64,000 nucleotides of DNA from Glaciimonas sp. PCH181 (GCF_003056055.1 NZ_PYFP01000003.1:186001-250000); one strand, 5' to 3'; shown: positions 45,211 through 54,506, counted from the first letter of the stretch. Numbers and translations are program-made. The notes: a model not told the origin generated them from the sequence alone.

Positions 45211-46230
45211 TTAGTTATTTAATGTGATAATTGCCTTTACATTTTCTGAGGCGACTAATTGGATTATTTTTCCAGGCTCACCCTTAATCAATGATGAAGA
45301 CACAGCTACGACGTTAAACTTGGTGCCGATAGGCAAAACTATCTCATGCTCCAGCAGTCCGCCGATGTCATAACCATTAGCCGTTATTTGATATAAGACG
45401 GGTATAGTTTGATCAAGATCCGGGCGGGTTTGATGGTCTGTTCCCGCAAAAAGATGCGCTGTTTTTTTGTCCGGGGTAGTCGACATAAAAAAATCAGTGC
45501 TGACACCATGCGTGCTGCCAGCGCGCGCATTTAATTCTGAAACCATTTTTTCGGTTAATCTAGTCCCACGATATAACGATAGGCCTTTCGCCTTAGGACA
45601 TGTTTTCAATGCCTCGTGCATCAATTTAGCGCAGCCCTCATTTGTCTCCATATGCACTGAAGCAGCCCTCATTTCGTCAATACGAAATTGACTTAAAGCA
45701 TAACTACTTCCTTCTAAATTTTTTGCAAACTCTCGTCTGGCCACACCGTGTAACTTTGGTTTTGGCTTACTCTCCCGACCATTGATCGCACTGGCACCGG
45801 CGTTGGTCTGGTAAATCAGTAATGCCCCTTTCATTTCTTTTTGGGTGTACGGCACGGCGTCAGCTTTTTTCGCGCCCATTATTTTTGCTTGATGAATCGC
45901 GATATCGATATCGGTAGGGCTATTATTTCCAAATATTTCGTGAACGGTGTTGATCGCCATCCGTTCATTGCGGGGCTCTTTACCCAGAAGGGCATGTAAT
46001 AGCTGAGGTGCATCGAGAATTTTGGTAATCATGCTATTAATGGCAACAGGGTCTCGCTTCAAACTACTACCCGATGTGACCTTTGCCGAAACGCTGGGGT
46101 CGTTCTTTGGAGACGACATAGGTTGAAGAACATTTTTTACACCCGTTAAAGACTGCGGCAGAAGTCCTGATGGTGTCGCCGCCAATTCAGGAGGACGTAC
46201 GGATGATGAGGAGGTTGGTTGAATATTCAT
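45211..46230 (-). CDS. ADP-ribosyltransferase, R-S-ExE class, effector-like
   Basis: A 339-aa protein. Its N-terminal ~70 residues are Ser/Pro-rich and probably unstructured (MNIQPTSSSSVRPPELAATP), as in type III effectors. The C-terminal ~140 residues are a mono-ADP-ribosyltransferase: NAD-binding Arg in SLYRGTRL (about R221), the STS-type motif FMSTT (about 249), and the catalytic LLEHEIVLP with E-x-E (about 294/296), the arginine-modifying pattern. No signal peptide. The start is uncertain: 46230 has a weak ribosome site, and a start at 46266 would add 12 residues. The gene is visibly AT-rich compared with neighbours and is bracketed by the two sRNA-like repeats, suggesting horizontal gain. 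Target unknown. Confidence 0.78.
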   Translation of the reverse strand: MNIQPTSSSSVRPPELAATPSGLLPQSLTGVKNVLQPMSSPKNDPSVSAKVTSGSSLKRDPVAINSMITKILDAPQLLHALLGKEPRNERMAINTVHEIFGNNSPTDIDIAIHQAKIMGAKKADAVPYTQKEMKGALLIYQTNAGASAINGRESKPKPKLHGVARREFAKNLEGSSYALSQFRIDEMRAASVHMETNEGCAKLMHEALKTCPKAKGLSLYRGTRLTEKMVSELNARAGSTHGVSTDFFMSTTPDKKTAHLFAGTDHQTRPDLDQTIPVLYQITANGYDIGGLLEHEIVLPIGTKFNVVAVSSSLIKGEPGKIIQLVASENVKAIITLNN

Positions 46231-46421
46231 GGGATTTTCAAAAAATTTAATCCTAACCAACATCATAGAAAATTACTTTTAAAAATTATTCAATAGTAGT
46301 TAATAACTATTGTTAATTAAACCTCATTCGCCCCTCTTTTAACGATTTGGCTACGATCAAATAAATCATCGAGTGGTTGATTTTATGGCCGATAAAACAT
46401 CGCGCTATAAATACTTAGACG

Positions 46422-46563
46422 AAAAAAAAACCCGCTCACCTTGCGGGAGCGGGTAAATCCAAACCTTAGGAGGTGTTGGAGGAGACAAACAAACTATATC
46501 GCACCGCATCATTTCCGTCCTCTTTATTGTTTGTATAAGCAATATAGAAAAGCCGTATAACAG
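46422..46563 (-). ncRNA. candidate anti-SD small RNA, copy 2 (direct repeat)
   Basis: Second copy of the unit at 44966-45106, same orientation, 1,456 bp away, on the other side of the ADP-ribosyltransferase gene. The minus-strand terminator stem CCCGCTC/GAGCGGG is identical, with nine T. Its loop differs from copy 1 by one base. TTATAC elements 16 bp apart upstream could form a promoter. The remaining intergenic sequence to 46230 is very AT-rich and should contain the effector promoter; AAATCA ... TGATTT at 46363-46383 is a weak inverted repeat there. Confidence 0.55.
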
Positions 46564-46594
46564 GGGTACAAATGTATCTAAAAACAAACTTCAA

Positions 46595-46993
46595 CTACCG
46601 CCCTTTCATAGTCTCCTGATACAGGAGAGGCAAAACCTTATGAGTGAGACCCCTTACTTCACTTTGAAAATGTCTTACGGATTGCCCAAACGAACCACTG
46701 TTCAGTGACGAAAATGCCTTCGTATGTTTCAATAAGTTATTTAGATTAGTTACTGATTTGAGTGTTGCTTTGAGGCCTGACTTCTGTGTTAGGTTTTCTT
46801 CAAGTTTCTTAATATCAATTTCTATTTTTTTCGCTGCCTGCGTACTTTTCCTAGTCAAGGTATTTTCGTTTCTTGCAAGCTTTAAAAATGCAAGAATGTA
46901 CGTCTTGCTTTCAAGTATTTCCTTACGTATAAAATCCGCACCTTCTGAGCGATTTGGTGGAACGTATCCTGATACATGGCGGGTGATCTGCAT
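46595..46993 (-). CDS. hypothetical lysine-rich helical protein
   Basis: Not recognised. A 132-aa protein, predicted mostly helical: FIRKEILESKTYILAFLKLA, then KIEIDIKKLEENL and SVTNLNNLLKHTKAFSSLN. No signal peptide, membrane helix or cysteine. AAGGG lies seven bases before ATG 46993; a TTG 31 codons earlier is an alternative that I judge weaker. AT-rich like the adjacent ADP-ribosyltransferase gene, and on the same strand between it and the autotransporter. Could be a second effector or a chaperone, but nothing in the sequence proves it. Confidence 0.6.
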   Translation of the reverse strand: MQITRHVSGYVPPNRSEGADFIRKEILESKTYILAFLKLARNENTLTRKSTQAAKKIEIDIKKLEENLTQKSGLKATLKSVTNLNNLLKHTKAFSSLNSGSFGQSVRHFQSEVRGLTHKVLPLLYQETMKGR

Positions 46994-47092
46994 GATTGCC
47001 CTTGAATTAAACAAAAAATTGTATCCGCTTGAATCGTTTCTTTCATTCAGAAAATACTCTTGAAACGTTATTGACCGTGCGCTCAATTAAAC

Positions 47093-49948
47093 TTAATCAA
47101 ATCCTATTCGCACCCCCAAAGACAACACGCTATTCGCCGCGCCACCACGGCTAAATTGTCCGTCGACATTTGCGTACCAGCTCCACTGGCGATTGATTGC
47201 TGTGGAAAGACCGACGCCGACCCATCCAGAGTTGCGCGCCAAACTGATGCCCTCCACGGTAAATTGACTGCCCGGTGCGCCAGTGAAGCCTGCGGAAAAA
47301 TTCAGGTTGCCGCTCGAAAATGCATGTTGCCACGCCGCATACGCTTGCAAAACACTTTTGCCTGCGAACCAATCAACAGTGGTTTGTCCGCGCACGCCTG
47401 CTATGCCAGCGGTTTGCTGATATGACTGACTGTTCGCAGTCAAACCGAAGCTGCCACCGCTTTCGGCAAAGCCGCCGCGTTTCAGTCGGTCATAGGCCAC
47501 ACCGATAAACGGCGTCACCAAGGAATAGCGCGATAATTTCGTTGCGTAGCCATACTCGGCATAAGCGGAGAACATATTGTCCGTATGGTCCGCCTGTAGA
47601 TTTTCAATCTCAGTCCCGGCAATCGCCGTCCGGTTCACCGTGCTGGAAACAGTCGCGATACCGGCCCGACCGGCGATATAACCACCGCCATTGAGTGCGT
47701 TGTCGGCATTCTCTTTGTTCAAAGCGTAACGTCCGTAAAGCGATACACCGGTATTCTGGCTTTTGGAATTGCCACCGAAACGGTCGAAACTGGCATGACT
47801 ATCCGAATACGCCACCGACGCTCCAACAATCGTCTTATCGTTGAGTTGCGTATCAATCCCAAATTGGCCGCCTAGCGTAGACGTATCAGCGCTGGCATAA
47901 CCGGTTTCATTCAATTTGCCAGAAGCACCAATCGCGCTGACCCAGAGACCAGTTTTTAGCTGCGTATCTTGCATCCCTAGTTGCGATAGCCGACTCGACA
48001 AAGTCCGGTTCACTGCCTGCGATTGCTGGAAAGTCAGCGCCTGTGCCGAAGCGTGAATCTGACCGGACAAACTATCCAGCGCGGCCCCTAACGCGGCCAC
48101 ATTGGCGACACGTTCCAAGGCCGCTGCGCTGGCAACCAATGTCGCGTTATTGCCACCGGTTTGCCCGTTTGCCACCATGGTGTCGGCTGCCGTCATTGCC
48201 TGCTCGACATTAGCGGCCGTATTGGTTCTGGTAGGGTCTGCAGCAAAGGTTTGCGCGGCAACCGTGGTGGCGACGCGCCCGATCGTCAAATCCACTTCTT
48301 TGGGGCCGTAGGTTAACTGAGCGTTCAGTAACGGCGGAAAAGCAGTCCCAACGCTTTGAAAACCAACATCGCTGAAAGTATTCAGCACAGCCGTCCCTGC
48401 GGTAACGACTTTTTGAGGCGTGCTATTTGCCTGCGCCGTGACATAGGCATTAGCATCTGCATTGCCAGCGGGGACGGTTGCCACCAAATGTGAGCCGCCC
48501 AAGGTCGCCGTCCCCCCAACAATGAGCGTCGCGTTGATGTCGTTGGCAAGCACGGCGTTCACCGATGCCGTGTAATTACCGGCAATTGCCAGACCCGCGC
48601 CGGTATTACTCAGGCGTCCGTTGTTGGTGACGTTGCCGCCGATGCGGCCACCATTGCCAGATAAATTGCCACTGGCGTCGATTTGCACGCCGGACGTAAT
48701 CGATCCTGTGATATTCAGCGTGCCGTTAGCCACCTCGTTATTGCCAGAGTACCTGTTTGCGCCGGACAACGTTAACGTACCGGTGCCACTCTTGACCAAT
48801 CCGGCATCGCCGGCAATTGCGTTACTAAACGTGGAGGAAACCGTATCGAAACTAACGTTCACATTTGGACCAAGCGCCAGACTTTGCGCAAATAACGCAG
48901 GACCATTTACCGCTTTACTGGCGTTGAGCAAGCCCCAGCCGTAAGTCGCAGTGTCGCCCATACTGGTCGCGGTGGATAAAATAGTTTGCCTAAGCAAATC
49001 GGCATTCATCCATGGATACACTTGCTGCACTAAAGCGACAGCGCCGGTCACTGCCGGGGCCGCAAAGGATGTGCCGTACACGCGCTCACCAGCACTGGGC
49101 GACACGAAATCACCCGGCGCTGCCAGACACCAGTTGGCAGCCACGCCGCAACGATTGGCGTAACTTGCAATGCTGCCGGGCACCGTATCCGCGTTTGAGT
49201 AAGCCTGTGCACCGCCGACTGCATTCACAGCGGTCACCGCAATCCAGCCTTTTTGCAAGTCAGGATAAAGCGATGGCAAGCCTGCCGTCAGCGAAGGTTG
49301 CGCCGCGCCACCGTTGCCTGTGGCCCACACAAACAAACCACCTTTTGCAACGAAGGGCTGATAAATGTTGTAGTAGGTGCCGCTATCGGAGGGAGATGCA
49401 ATCGTGCCGACCCCGACAGATTGATTAAAAATTTTGACGCCGCTGTTATACAGAAAATTGTAAATAGCCGCGCTCAACACCACGCCATCCGTTCCCTCCC
49501 CAGCCGCGACGCCCAACATCTGAACACCAGGTGCAATGCCGACATTTTTCCCACCCAAGATTTCAGCGACATCCGTTCCGTGCATATTGCCGTTGCCGTT
49601 CTGACCTAAAAAACCGCCACTGCTGCCCCCACTTGCCGGGGTATAAACGGCTTTGCTGACGCGTCCAGCAAGCTCTGGATCAGTTACATCAAAATCCGTA
49701 TCCACTATTCCCACTGTCACCCCAGCCCCGGTTATTCCACGTGCGTGGGCGGCGGCAACATTGCTGGGATCGCTGGGATTGTAAGCGCTGGATATGGGCG
49801 CTGGTGACGTGCCGGGCTGGGTGGAAATGAGCGTCGTATTACCAGGATTTTGACTGCCGCCACCACCGCCACCGCAACCGGAAAGCAACGCTAAGACGGC
49901 AAGCGAGAAGATAGATAAAGGAAAATAATGTGCGCGTTCATGATGCAT
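47093..49948 (-). CDS. subtilisin-like autotransporter lipoprotein (SphB1/NalP-like)
   Basis: A 951-aa type V secreted serine protease. The leader ends in the lipobox LLSGC (Cys25), followed by a Gly run, so the passenger may be lipid-anchored as in SphB1 and NalP. S8 peptidase about 60-345: Asp in VGIVDTDFD (83/85), H123 in NMHGTDVAE and S294 in YGTSFAAPAV. A passenger repeat is at about 385-410 (LVKSGTGTLTLSGANRYSG). The C-terminal ~280 residues are the beta barrel. The protein ends RIGFD rather than in Phe. SphB1 and NalP process other surface proteins; the target here is unknown. Confidence 0.92.
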   Translation of the reverse strand: MHHERAHYFPLSIFSLAVLALLSGCGGGGGGSQNPGNTTLISTQPGTSPAPISSAYNPSDPSNVAAAHARGITGAGVTVGIVDTDFDVTDPELAGRVSKAVYTPASGGSSGGFLGQNGNGNMHGTDVAEILGGKNVGIAPGVQMLGVAAGEGTDGVVLSAAIYNFLYNSGVKIFNQSVGVGTIASPSDSGTYYNIYQPFVAKGGLFVWATGNGGAAQPSLTAGLPSLYPDLQKGWIAVTAVNAVGGAQAYSNADTVPGSIASYANRCGVAANWCLAAPGDFVSPSAGERVYGTSFAAPAVTGAVALVQQVYPWMNADLLRQTILSTATSMGDTATYGWGLLNASKAVNGPALFAQSLALGPNVNVSFDTVSSTFSNAIAGDAGLVKSGTGTLTLSGANRYSGNNEVANGTLNITGSITSGVQIDASGNLSGNGGRIGGNVTNNGRLSNTGAGLAIAGNYTASVNAVLANDINATLIVGGTATLGGSHLVATVPAGNADANAYVTAQANSTPQKVVTAGTAVLNTFSDVGFQSVGTAFPPLLNAQLTYGPKEVDLTIGRVATTVAAQTFAADPTRTNTAANVEQAMTAADTMVANGQTGGNNATLVASAAALERVANVAALGAALDSLSGQIHASAQALTFQQSQAVNRTLSSRLSQLGMQDTQLKTGLWVSAIGASGKLNETGYASADTSTLGGQFGIDTQLNDKTIVGASVAYSDSHASFDRFGGNSKSQNTGVSLYGRYALNKENADNALNGGGYIAGRAGIATVSSTVNRTAIAGTEIENLQADHTDNMFSAYAEYGYATKLSRYSLVTPFIGVAYDRLKRGGFAESGGSFGLTANSQSYQQTAGIAGVRGQTTVDWFAGKSVLQAYAAWQHAFSSGNLNFSAGFTGAPGSQFTVEGISLARNSGWVGVGLSTAINRQWSWYANVDGQFSRGGAANSVLSLGVRIGFD

Positions 49949-50730
49949 TCCTGGCCTCGCTTATTAACGTGCGCAAAATTACTTTGGTGTCCTGCATGTA
50001 ATTGAACGGTGTTTTGAAATAGAGGCGGATTAAATTTGTCTCTTCATTTTTTGCTCGTCGCCATTTATTTCCGTATCGAAATTTCGGCAAAAATATACCC
50101 GCTCGGCGACTCGCTCAATAAGATTAAAGCAAGTGGGCGACGTTCGACAACGACGAATCTTTTGCGCAGAAATATGTGAATGAAAAGAGAATGTCAACAC
50201 TGTTAAACAGGGTGTTACAACAAGTCGCAGTACACCACGGATTAGGTGGACTTTTGGGTGTAAATTTTTAAAAATGAATGGAAGATATAAGAGTAAGGAC
50301 GACCTTGGTTGAGGGTTGCAGCGCCGATAACGAAGCATAAATAAAAACTGATGGCGCTACGCGTCCATCGTGAAGCAATTGTTAAATGGGCTAAATCACC
50401 ACATTTTTTGCATCCAATTAACGGTGAATTATTTATTTAATTCTTGACCTGTATCAAATTTAAATGCGCAACGATGAGCAAAAAATAATTGTTTACCGTT
50501 TTAGAAGTCACTTCTCCTACAACTATCTTCCCTTCCGGCATTAAAAATGTCGGCGTTAAAACGACACAAAAATGCCGCATCAAATTTACATTTCAAAATG
50601 GTGCAATAAAGAGATATTGCTGCCATCGATTCTTCTATACCAAGAGTATATTTTTTAGAACGACGCCATTCAGCTTGCTTCTGTGCAATGCTTCCATCTT
50701 CAGATTTATGTGCAAAATGTTAGTTAAACA
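49949..50730. other. 782-bp AT-rich intergenic region
   Basis: Divergent region between the autotransporter and the efflux pump. Two short frames (50030-50338 minus, 50489-50734 plus) lack ribosome sites and family resemblance. GATGGCGC-TAC-GCGTCCATC at 50350-50369 is a hairpin with one bulge and no T-tract. TTGAC-CTGT-ATCAA at 50444-50457 is one base from an FNR/ANR box but far from any start. The region may hold remnants of a lost gene. Confidence 0.4.
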
Positions 50731-51972
50731 ATGAAAAAAATTTCCACCCTTAATCGATCGACTTTGATGTTCCCGCTGGCGCTGGTGCTATTTGAATTTT
50801 CTGTCTATATCGCCAATGACATGATTCAACCGGGGATGATCGTCGTCACGAAAGAGTTCGGTGCCAGCGCTACATGGATGGCATCGGCGATGACTGCCTT
50901 TTTACTGGGTGGTGCGTTGTTTCAATGGCTGTTTGGACCGCTGTCAGATCGGATTGGGCGACGGCCTGTGATGTTGGGCGGCACGGTCTTTTTTATTCTT
51001 GCCTGTCTGGCAACCTTGTTTTCTAACAGTATCGAAAGTTTTATCGTGTTGCGCGTGGTGCAAGGGATCGGGTTATGTTTTATTTCCTCTGTCGGCTATG
51101 CAGTAGTGCAAGAAGCTTTCGAAGAGAAAGCTGCGGTTAAAGTCACCGCCTTGATGGCTAACGTGGCATTGATCGCGCCGTTAATTGGCCCGGTTGCGGG
51201 TGCGTTCATGATTGAAATGTGGCCTTGGCGGATGGTGTTTGTCTTCATCGCCGCGGTCTCTTCTGTAGCGTTGATTGGGCTTGTCATGCACATGCCGGAA
51301 ACGGTGCTGCAACGTAAGGAAAAGTTGCCGCTGATGCAGATTTGGCACGACTATCGGGAAGTATTTTGTAATCGTTACTTTTTGAAGGGTGCGCTTTCAA
51401 TTCCATTGCTGGCAGTGCCGTTGATTGGCTGGATTGCGATGTCGCCATTGATTTTGGTCAGCGATGGACATCTGAGTGTGATTGATTATGGTTTGTGGCA
51501 AATTCCTGTTTTTGCATGCCTGATTGCGGGTAATCTTATCCTTGCCACGCAGGCGGATCGCTGGCGGCTTGGCACCTCCGTCAAATATGCGCTTTATCCG
51601 ATTGCAGCCGGAATTGTTGTAATGATGGTTGGTAGCGTTATCTTCAAAACGCCGTACTTTTTGGTGCTTGGGATTAGTTTGGTTTCTTTTGGTGAGGGAT
51701 TATCCGTGGCGGTATTGGTGCGGTTTACCTTGACTGAAAGTGCTATATCAAAAGGCACCGTTGCGGCGGCAATGGGGATGGTGAGTATGTTGATGTATGG
51801 GATTGGGATTGAGTTGTATAAATTGCTGTATGCGTTTGCCGGGATGATCGGATTTGCATTAATGTCGGCGGTGGTTGCATTGTTGTATTGGCGTTTGTCG
51901 CGAGATGTTGTGCAGCGGGCGATGGCGGCGCGAGTGACTGGCCATGGCGTGAAGCAAGGATCAGCGCGATGA
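50731..51972 (+). CDS. MdfA-like multidrug efflux MFS transporter
   Basis: A 413-aa, 12-helix drug:H+ antiporter of the DHA1/MdfA type. LVLFEFSVYIANDMIQPGMI in helix 1 carries the acidic membrane residue typical of MdfA. Motif A is GPLSDRIGRRPVML, and motif C-like GLCFISSVGYAVVQ and LIGPVAGAFMIEMWPWR follow. Length agrees with MdfA (410). The ATG overlaps the stop of an upstream frame (ATGA) but no convincing Shine-Dalgarno is seen. Single gene; drug range cannot be predicted. Confidence 0.9.
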   Translation: MKKISTLNRSTLMFPLALVLFEFSVYIANDMIQPGMIVVTKEFGASATWMASAMTAFLLGGALFQWLFGPLSDRIGRRPVMLGGTVFFILACLATLFSNSIESFIVLRVVQGIGLCFISSVGYAVVQEAFEEKAAVKVTALMANVALIAPLIGPVAGAFMIEMWPWRMVFVFIAAVSSVALIGLVMHMPETVLQRKEKLPLMQIWHDYREVFCNRYFLKGALSIPLLAVPLIGWIAMSPLILVSDGHLSVIDYGLWQIPVFACLIAGNLILATQADRWRLGTSVKYALYPIAAGIVVMMVGSVIFKTPYFLVLGISLVSFGEGLSVAVLVRFTLTESAISKGTVAAAMGMVSMLMYGIGIELYKLLYAFAGMIGFALMSAVVALLYWRLSRDVVQRAMAARVTGHGVKQGSAR

Positions 51973-52144
51973 TGTTTTAGTGGTCTTTTGCTGTTGGTTA
52001 AACGTTGTCATGGCGCGGTCATTGAGTAGTTATAATATTTTTTAGCACCCTTTTTAGTAGCACCTATTGATGTCATTTTTTACTTGTCTCTTTTACTGAT
52101 CTCTAACGTTGTATTTCCGAAAAACTTTTTCTGAGGGAACTATC

Positions 52145-52726
52145 ATGAGCGCAAAAAAAATCCTGTTTCTCGCCGGTGATTATGTCGAGGATTATGAATT
52201 AATGGTGCCTTTTCAGGCGTTGCAGATGGTGGGGCATCAGGTGGATGTGGTGTGCCCTGATAAAGCCGCTGGTGCGCGTATTCGGACGGCAATTCATGAC
52301 TTTGAGGGAGATCAGACTTATAGCGAAAAGCCGGGACATAATTTCACGCTGAATGCTTCATTTAGTGATGTTGATGTGGCGCATTATGATGCGTTGTTGA
52401 TTCCGGGCGGACGTGCGCCGGAGTATTTGCGTTTGAATAAACGGGTGATTGAGATTGTGCAGCAGTTTCATGCGGCTAATAAACCGATTGCGGCGGTTTG
52501 TCATGGGCCGCAGTTGTTGGCTGCAGCTGGGGTGCTTAAAGGGAAAACTTGTTCGGCTTATCCTGCTTGTGCGCCTGAGGTTGAATTGGCTGGTGGGACT
52601 TATGCGGAGATTGACGTTACGGCTGCGCATACGGATGGGAATTTGGTGACGGCACCAGCTTGGCCTGCGCATCCGGCTTGGTTGGCGCAGTTTTTGAAAG
52701 TGCTGGGGACGAAAATTGAGTTATAG
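52145..52726 (+). CDS. DJ-1/PfpI family protein
   Basis: A 193-aa class I glutamine-amidotransferase-like protein. The nucleophile-elbow Cys is in [14 protein letters not shown], preceded by the conserved Glu in [12 protein letters not shown] and [13 protein letters not shown]. These are the PfpI/YhbO/HchA superfamily marks, covering glyoxalase III, protein/nucleotide deglycase or protease-like activities; I cannot choose among them. GAGGGAAC precedes ATG 52145. Its codon use is unusually rich in G and T at third positions compared with neighbours. Single gene. Confidence 0.88.
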   Translation: MSAKKILFLAGDYVEDYELMVPFQALQMVGHQVDVVCPDKAAGARIRTAIHDFEGDQTYSEKPGHNFTLNASFSDVDVAHYDALLIPGGRAPEYLRLNKRVIEIVQQFHAANKPIAAVCHGPQLLAAAGVLKGKTCSAYPACAPEVELAGGTYAEIDVTAAHTDGNLVTAPAWPAHPAWLAQFLKVLGTKIEL

Positions 52727-52771
52727 GTTGAGGTTGGTTTTTTAATTCGGTTATTCGGTAATTGAAACGGG

Positions 52772-52842
52772 GCGCTCTCCGTCGATGCTTGCCGAGGACG
52801 GCCCGGCTGCCGAGCCGCCCTCGGCTTGCGTCAACGGAGCGC
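52772..52842. repeat. large interrupted inverted repeat (cruciform-forming)
   Basis: Outer arms GCGCTCTCCGT and ACGGAGCGC (one 2-base bulge) and inner arms GCCGAGG (52791-52797) and CCTCGGC (52819-52825) enclose a GC-rich loop. No T-tract follows on either side. It stands alone between convergent PfpI and GntP genes in otherwise AT-rich spacer and could be a REP-like element or a strong 3'-end structure. Confidence 0.6.
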
Positions 52843-52953
52843 AACCCGTGAAATCAATCACCAACACCGAACTAAAAAAAAATAGCTTGCAGAGCCAAGC
52901 CCCACAAGCTATCAATCCAATAAATACAAATTAAACCTAAATCAAACCAAGAC

Positions 52954-54303
52954 TTAAATCACCGTCGACAAAGCCAAAGTAAACAACAACGCTATTACCG
53001 AAATCAACGTCTCACAGACAGTCCATGTCTTCAACGTTTCAGTAACAGTCATATTGAAATACTCCTTCACCAACCAAAATCCCCCATCATTCACATGCGA
53101 CAAAATCAACGACCCAGCCCCTGTAGCCAACACCATTAACTCCGGACGTGTCCCAGCAACACTAGACACAATCGGCGCAACAATCCCGCAAGCCGTAATC
53201 ATCGCAACCGTCGCAGACCCGGTAGCAACGCGAATCAAAGCAGCCACAAACCACCCCAACACCAACGGCGACAAATGTGCGCTAGTAGCAATCCCGACAA
53301 TCGATGTCGAAATCCCGCTATCTTTCAGAATTTGCCCAAACCCAGCACCCGCACCAACGATCAAAGTGATCCCGGCAATCGGTGCCAAACTATCTGTCGT
53401 AAATTTAAGAATAGCCTCGCGATTAAATCCACATGCTTTACCAAAGGTATAAAAACTTACCAATGCAGCAATCAACAACGCAATAACCGAATTACCAATC
53501 AAACGTAGAAAATCATTAAGGAAAGTCTTCGGCGCAAAGAAAACATCCGCCCAACTACCCAACAACATCAACACCACCGGCAACAAAATAGTCGCCAACG
53601 TAATCCCTAAACCCGGCAAATCACGTTCTCTGTTAGTTTCAACAAACTGCGTCAACAATGGATTATCCGGATTAGGAAACACAAACTTTGAAATCAACTT
53701 AGCAAACAATGGACCAGCAATAACCGCCGTAGGAAGACCCACGATCAGCGCATAAACAATCGTGCGTCCGATATCAGCGTTATACGCAGTCACTGCATAC
53801 AGCGCGGCAGGATGCGGCGGAATCAAACCATGCACCACCGACAAACCCGCAACCATCGGAATCCCGACCAAAATCATCGACGTACCAGTACGCTTGGCAA
53901 CGTTAAACGCAATCGGAATCAACAACACAAAACCGACTTCAAAAAACACCGGCAAACCAACGATCAACGCTACCACCATCATCGCCCAATGCACGTTCTT
54001 TGGGCCAAAAGCACCAATCAACGTATTCGCAATCCGCTCGGCACCGCCAGACTCGGCCATCATTTTGCCGAACATCGTCCCCAACCCGACCACCAGCGCA
54101 ATATGCCCAAGTGCGCCACCGACGCCTTTTTCATACGACTTAACGATGCCGTCCATCGGCATACCCACCGCAGCGCCCAAAATCACAGACACCACGATCA
54201 ATACGATGAACGGATTCATCTTGAATTTTGCAATCAATACTATTAGCGAAATCACTGCGATCAGTGCATACGCCAATAACATGTTTCCCTGAACCATCTC
54301 CAT
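52954..54303 (-). CDS. GntP-family permease
   Basis: A 449-aa, about 12-helix inner-membrane symporter of the gluconate:H+ family, which also contains the D-serine permease DsdX. Signatures: ALGHIALVVGLGTMFGKMMA, ESGGAERIANTLI, VGLPVFFEVGFVLLIPIAFN and LIPPHPAALYAVTAYNADIG. AGGAGAAGG precedes the ATG. Neighbouring RidA, D-aminoacylase, PLP dehydratase and KDG-kinase genes make an amino-sugar acid (D-glucosaminate) or a D-amino acid the likely cargo. Last in a minus-strand run starting at the RpiR gene. Confidence 0.92.
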   Translation of the reverse strand: MEMVQGNMLLAYALIAVISLIVLIAKFKMNPFIVLIVVSVILGAAVGMPMDGIVKSYEKGVGGALGHIALVVGLGTMFGKMMAESGGAERIANTLIGAFGPKNVHWAMMVVALIVGLPVFFEVGFVLLIPIAFNVAKRTGTSMILVGIPMVAGLSVVHGLIPPHPAALYAVTAYNADIGRTIVYALIVGLPTAVIAGPLFAKLISKFVFPNPDNPLLTQFVETNRERDLPGLGITLATILLPVVLMLLGSWADVFFAPKTFLNDFLRLIGNSVIALLIAALVSFYTFGKACGFNREAILKFTTDSLAPIAGITLIVGAGAGFGQILKDSGISTSIVGIATSAHLSPLVLGWFVAALIRVATGSATVAMITACGIVAPIVSSVAGTRPELMVLATGAGSLILSHVNDGGFWLVKEYFNMTVTETLKTWTVCETLISVIALLFTLALSTVI

Positions 54304-54506
54304 TACCTTCTCCTAAATTGGGCACCCCAAAGAACCGGCTTACTGGACTTGCTGATGACTTAATACAGCGAGCGCATCTTGGGTTCTCAATCTCACCATA
54401 GAGACTGCAGTTCTTTGAGGAGCTCTTTATATCACATCAATCTGCTGTCATTTTTATACTTTTTTGTAGCAGTCGATACGGCGGACTTACAACATCCAGC
54501 CGGACG

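Noticed and set aside
44966..46563. Direct repeats as insertion-sequence ends or a CRISPR
   Set aside because: No transposase, no terminal inverted repeats and only two long units; the internal terminator and anti-SD motifs fit RNA genes better.
50444..50457. FNR/ANR-like box TTGAC-N4-ATCAA
   Set aside because: One mismatch and nearly 275 bp from the nearest start; such sites occur by chance in AT-rich DNA. Kept only as a remark in the gap entry.
50489..50734. 81-codon frame whose stop overlaps the mdfA-like start (ATGA)
   Set aside because: TTG start, no ribosome site, no similarity to known leader peptides; the overlap alone is not enough.
53762..54292. 176-codon frame opposite the GntP gene
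   Set aside because: Thr/Pro/Ile-rich antisense shadow of a membrane protein gene.
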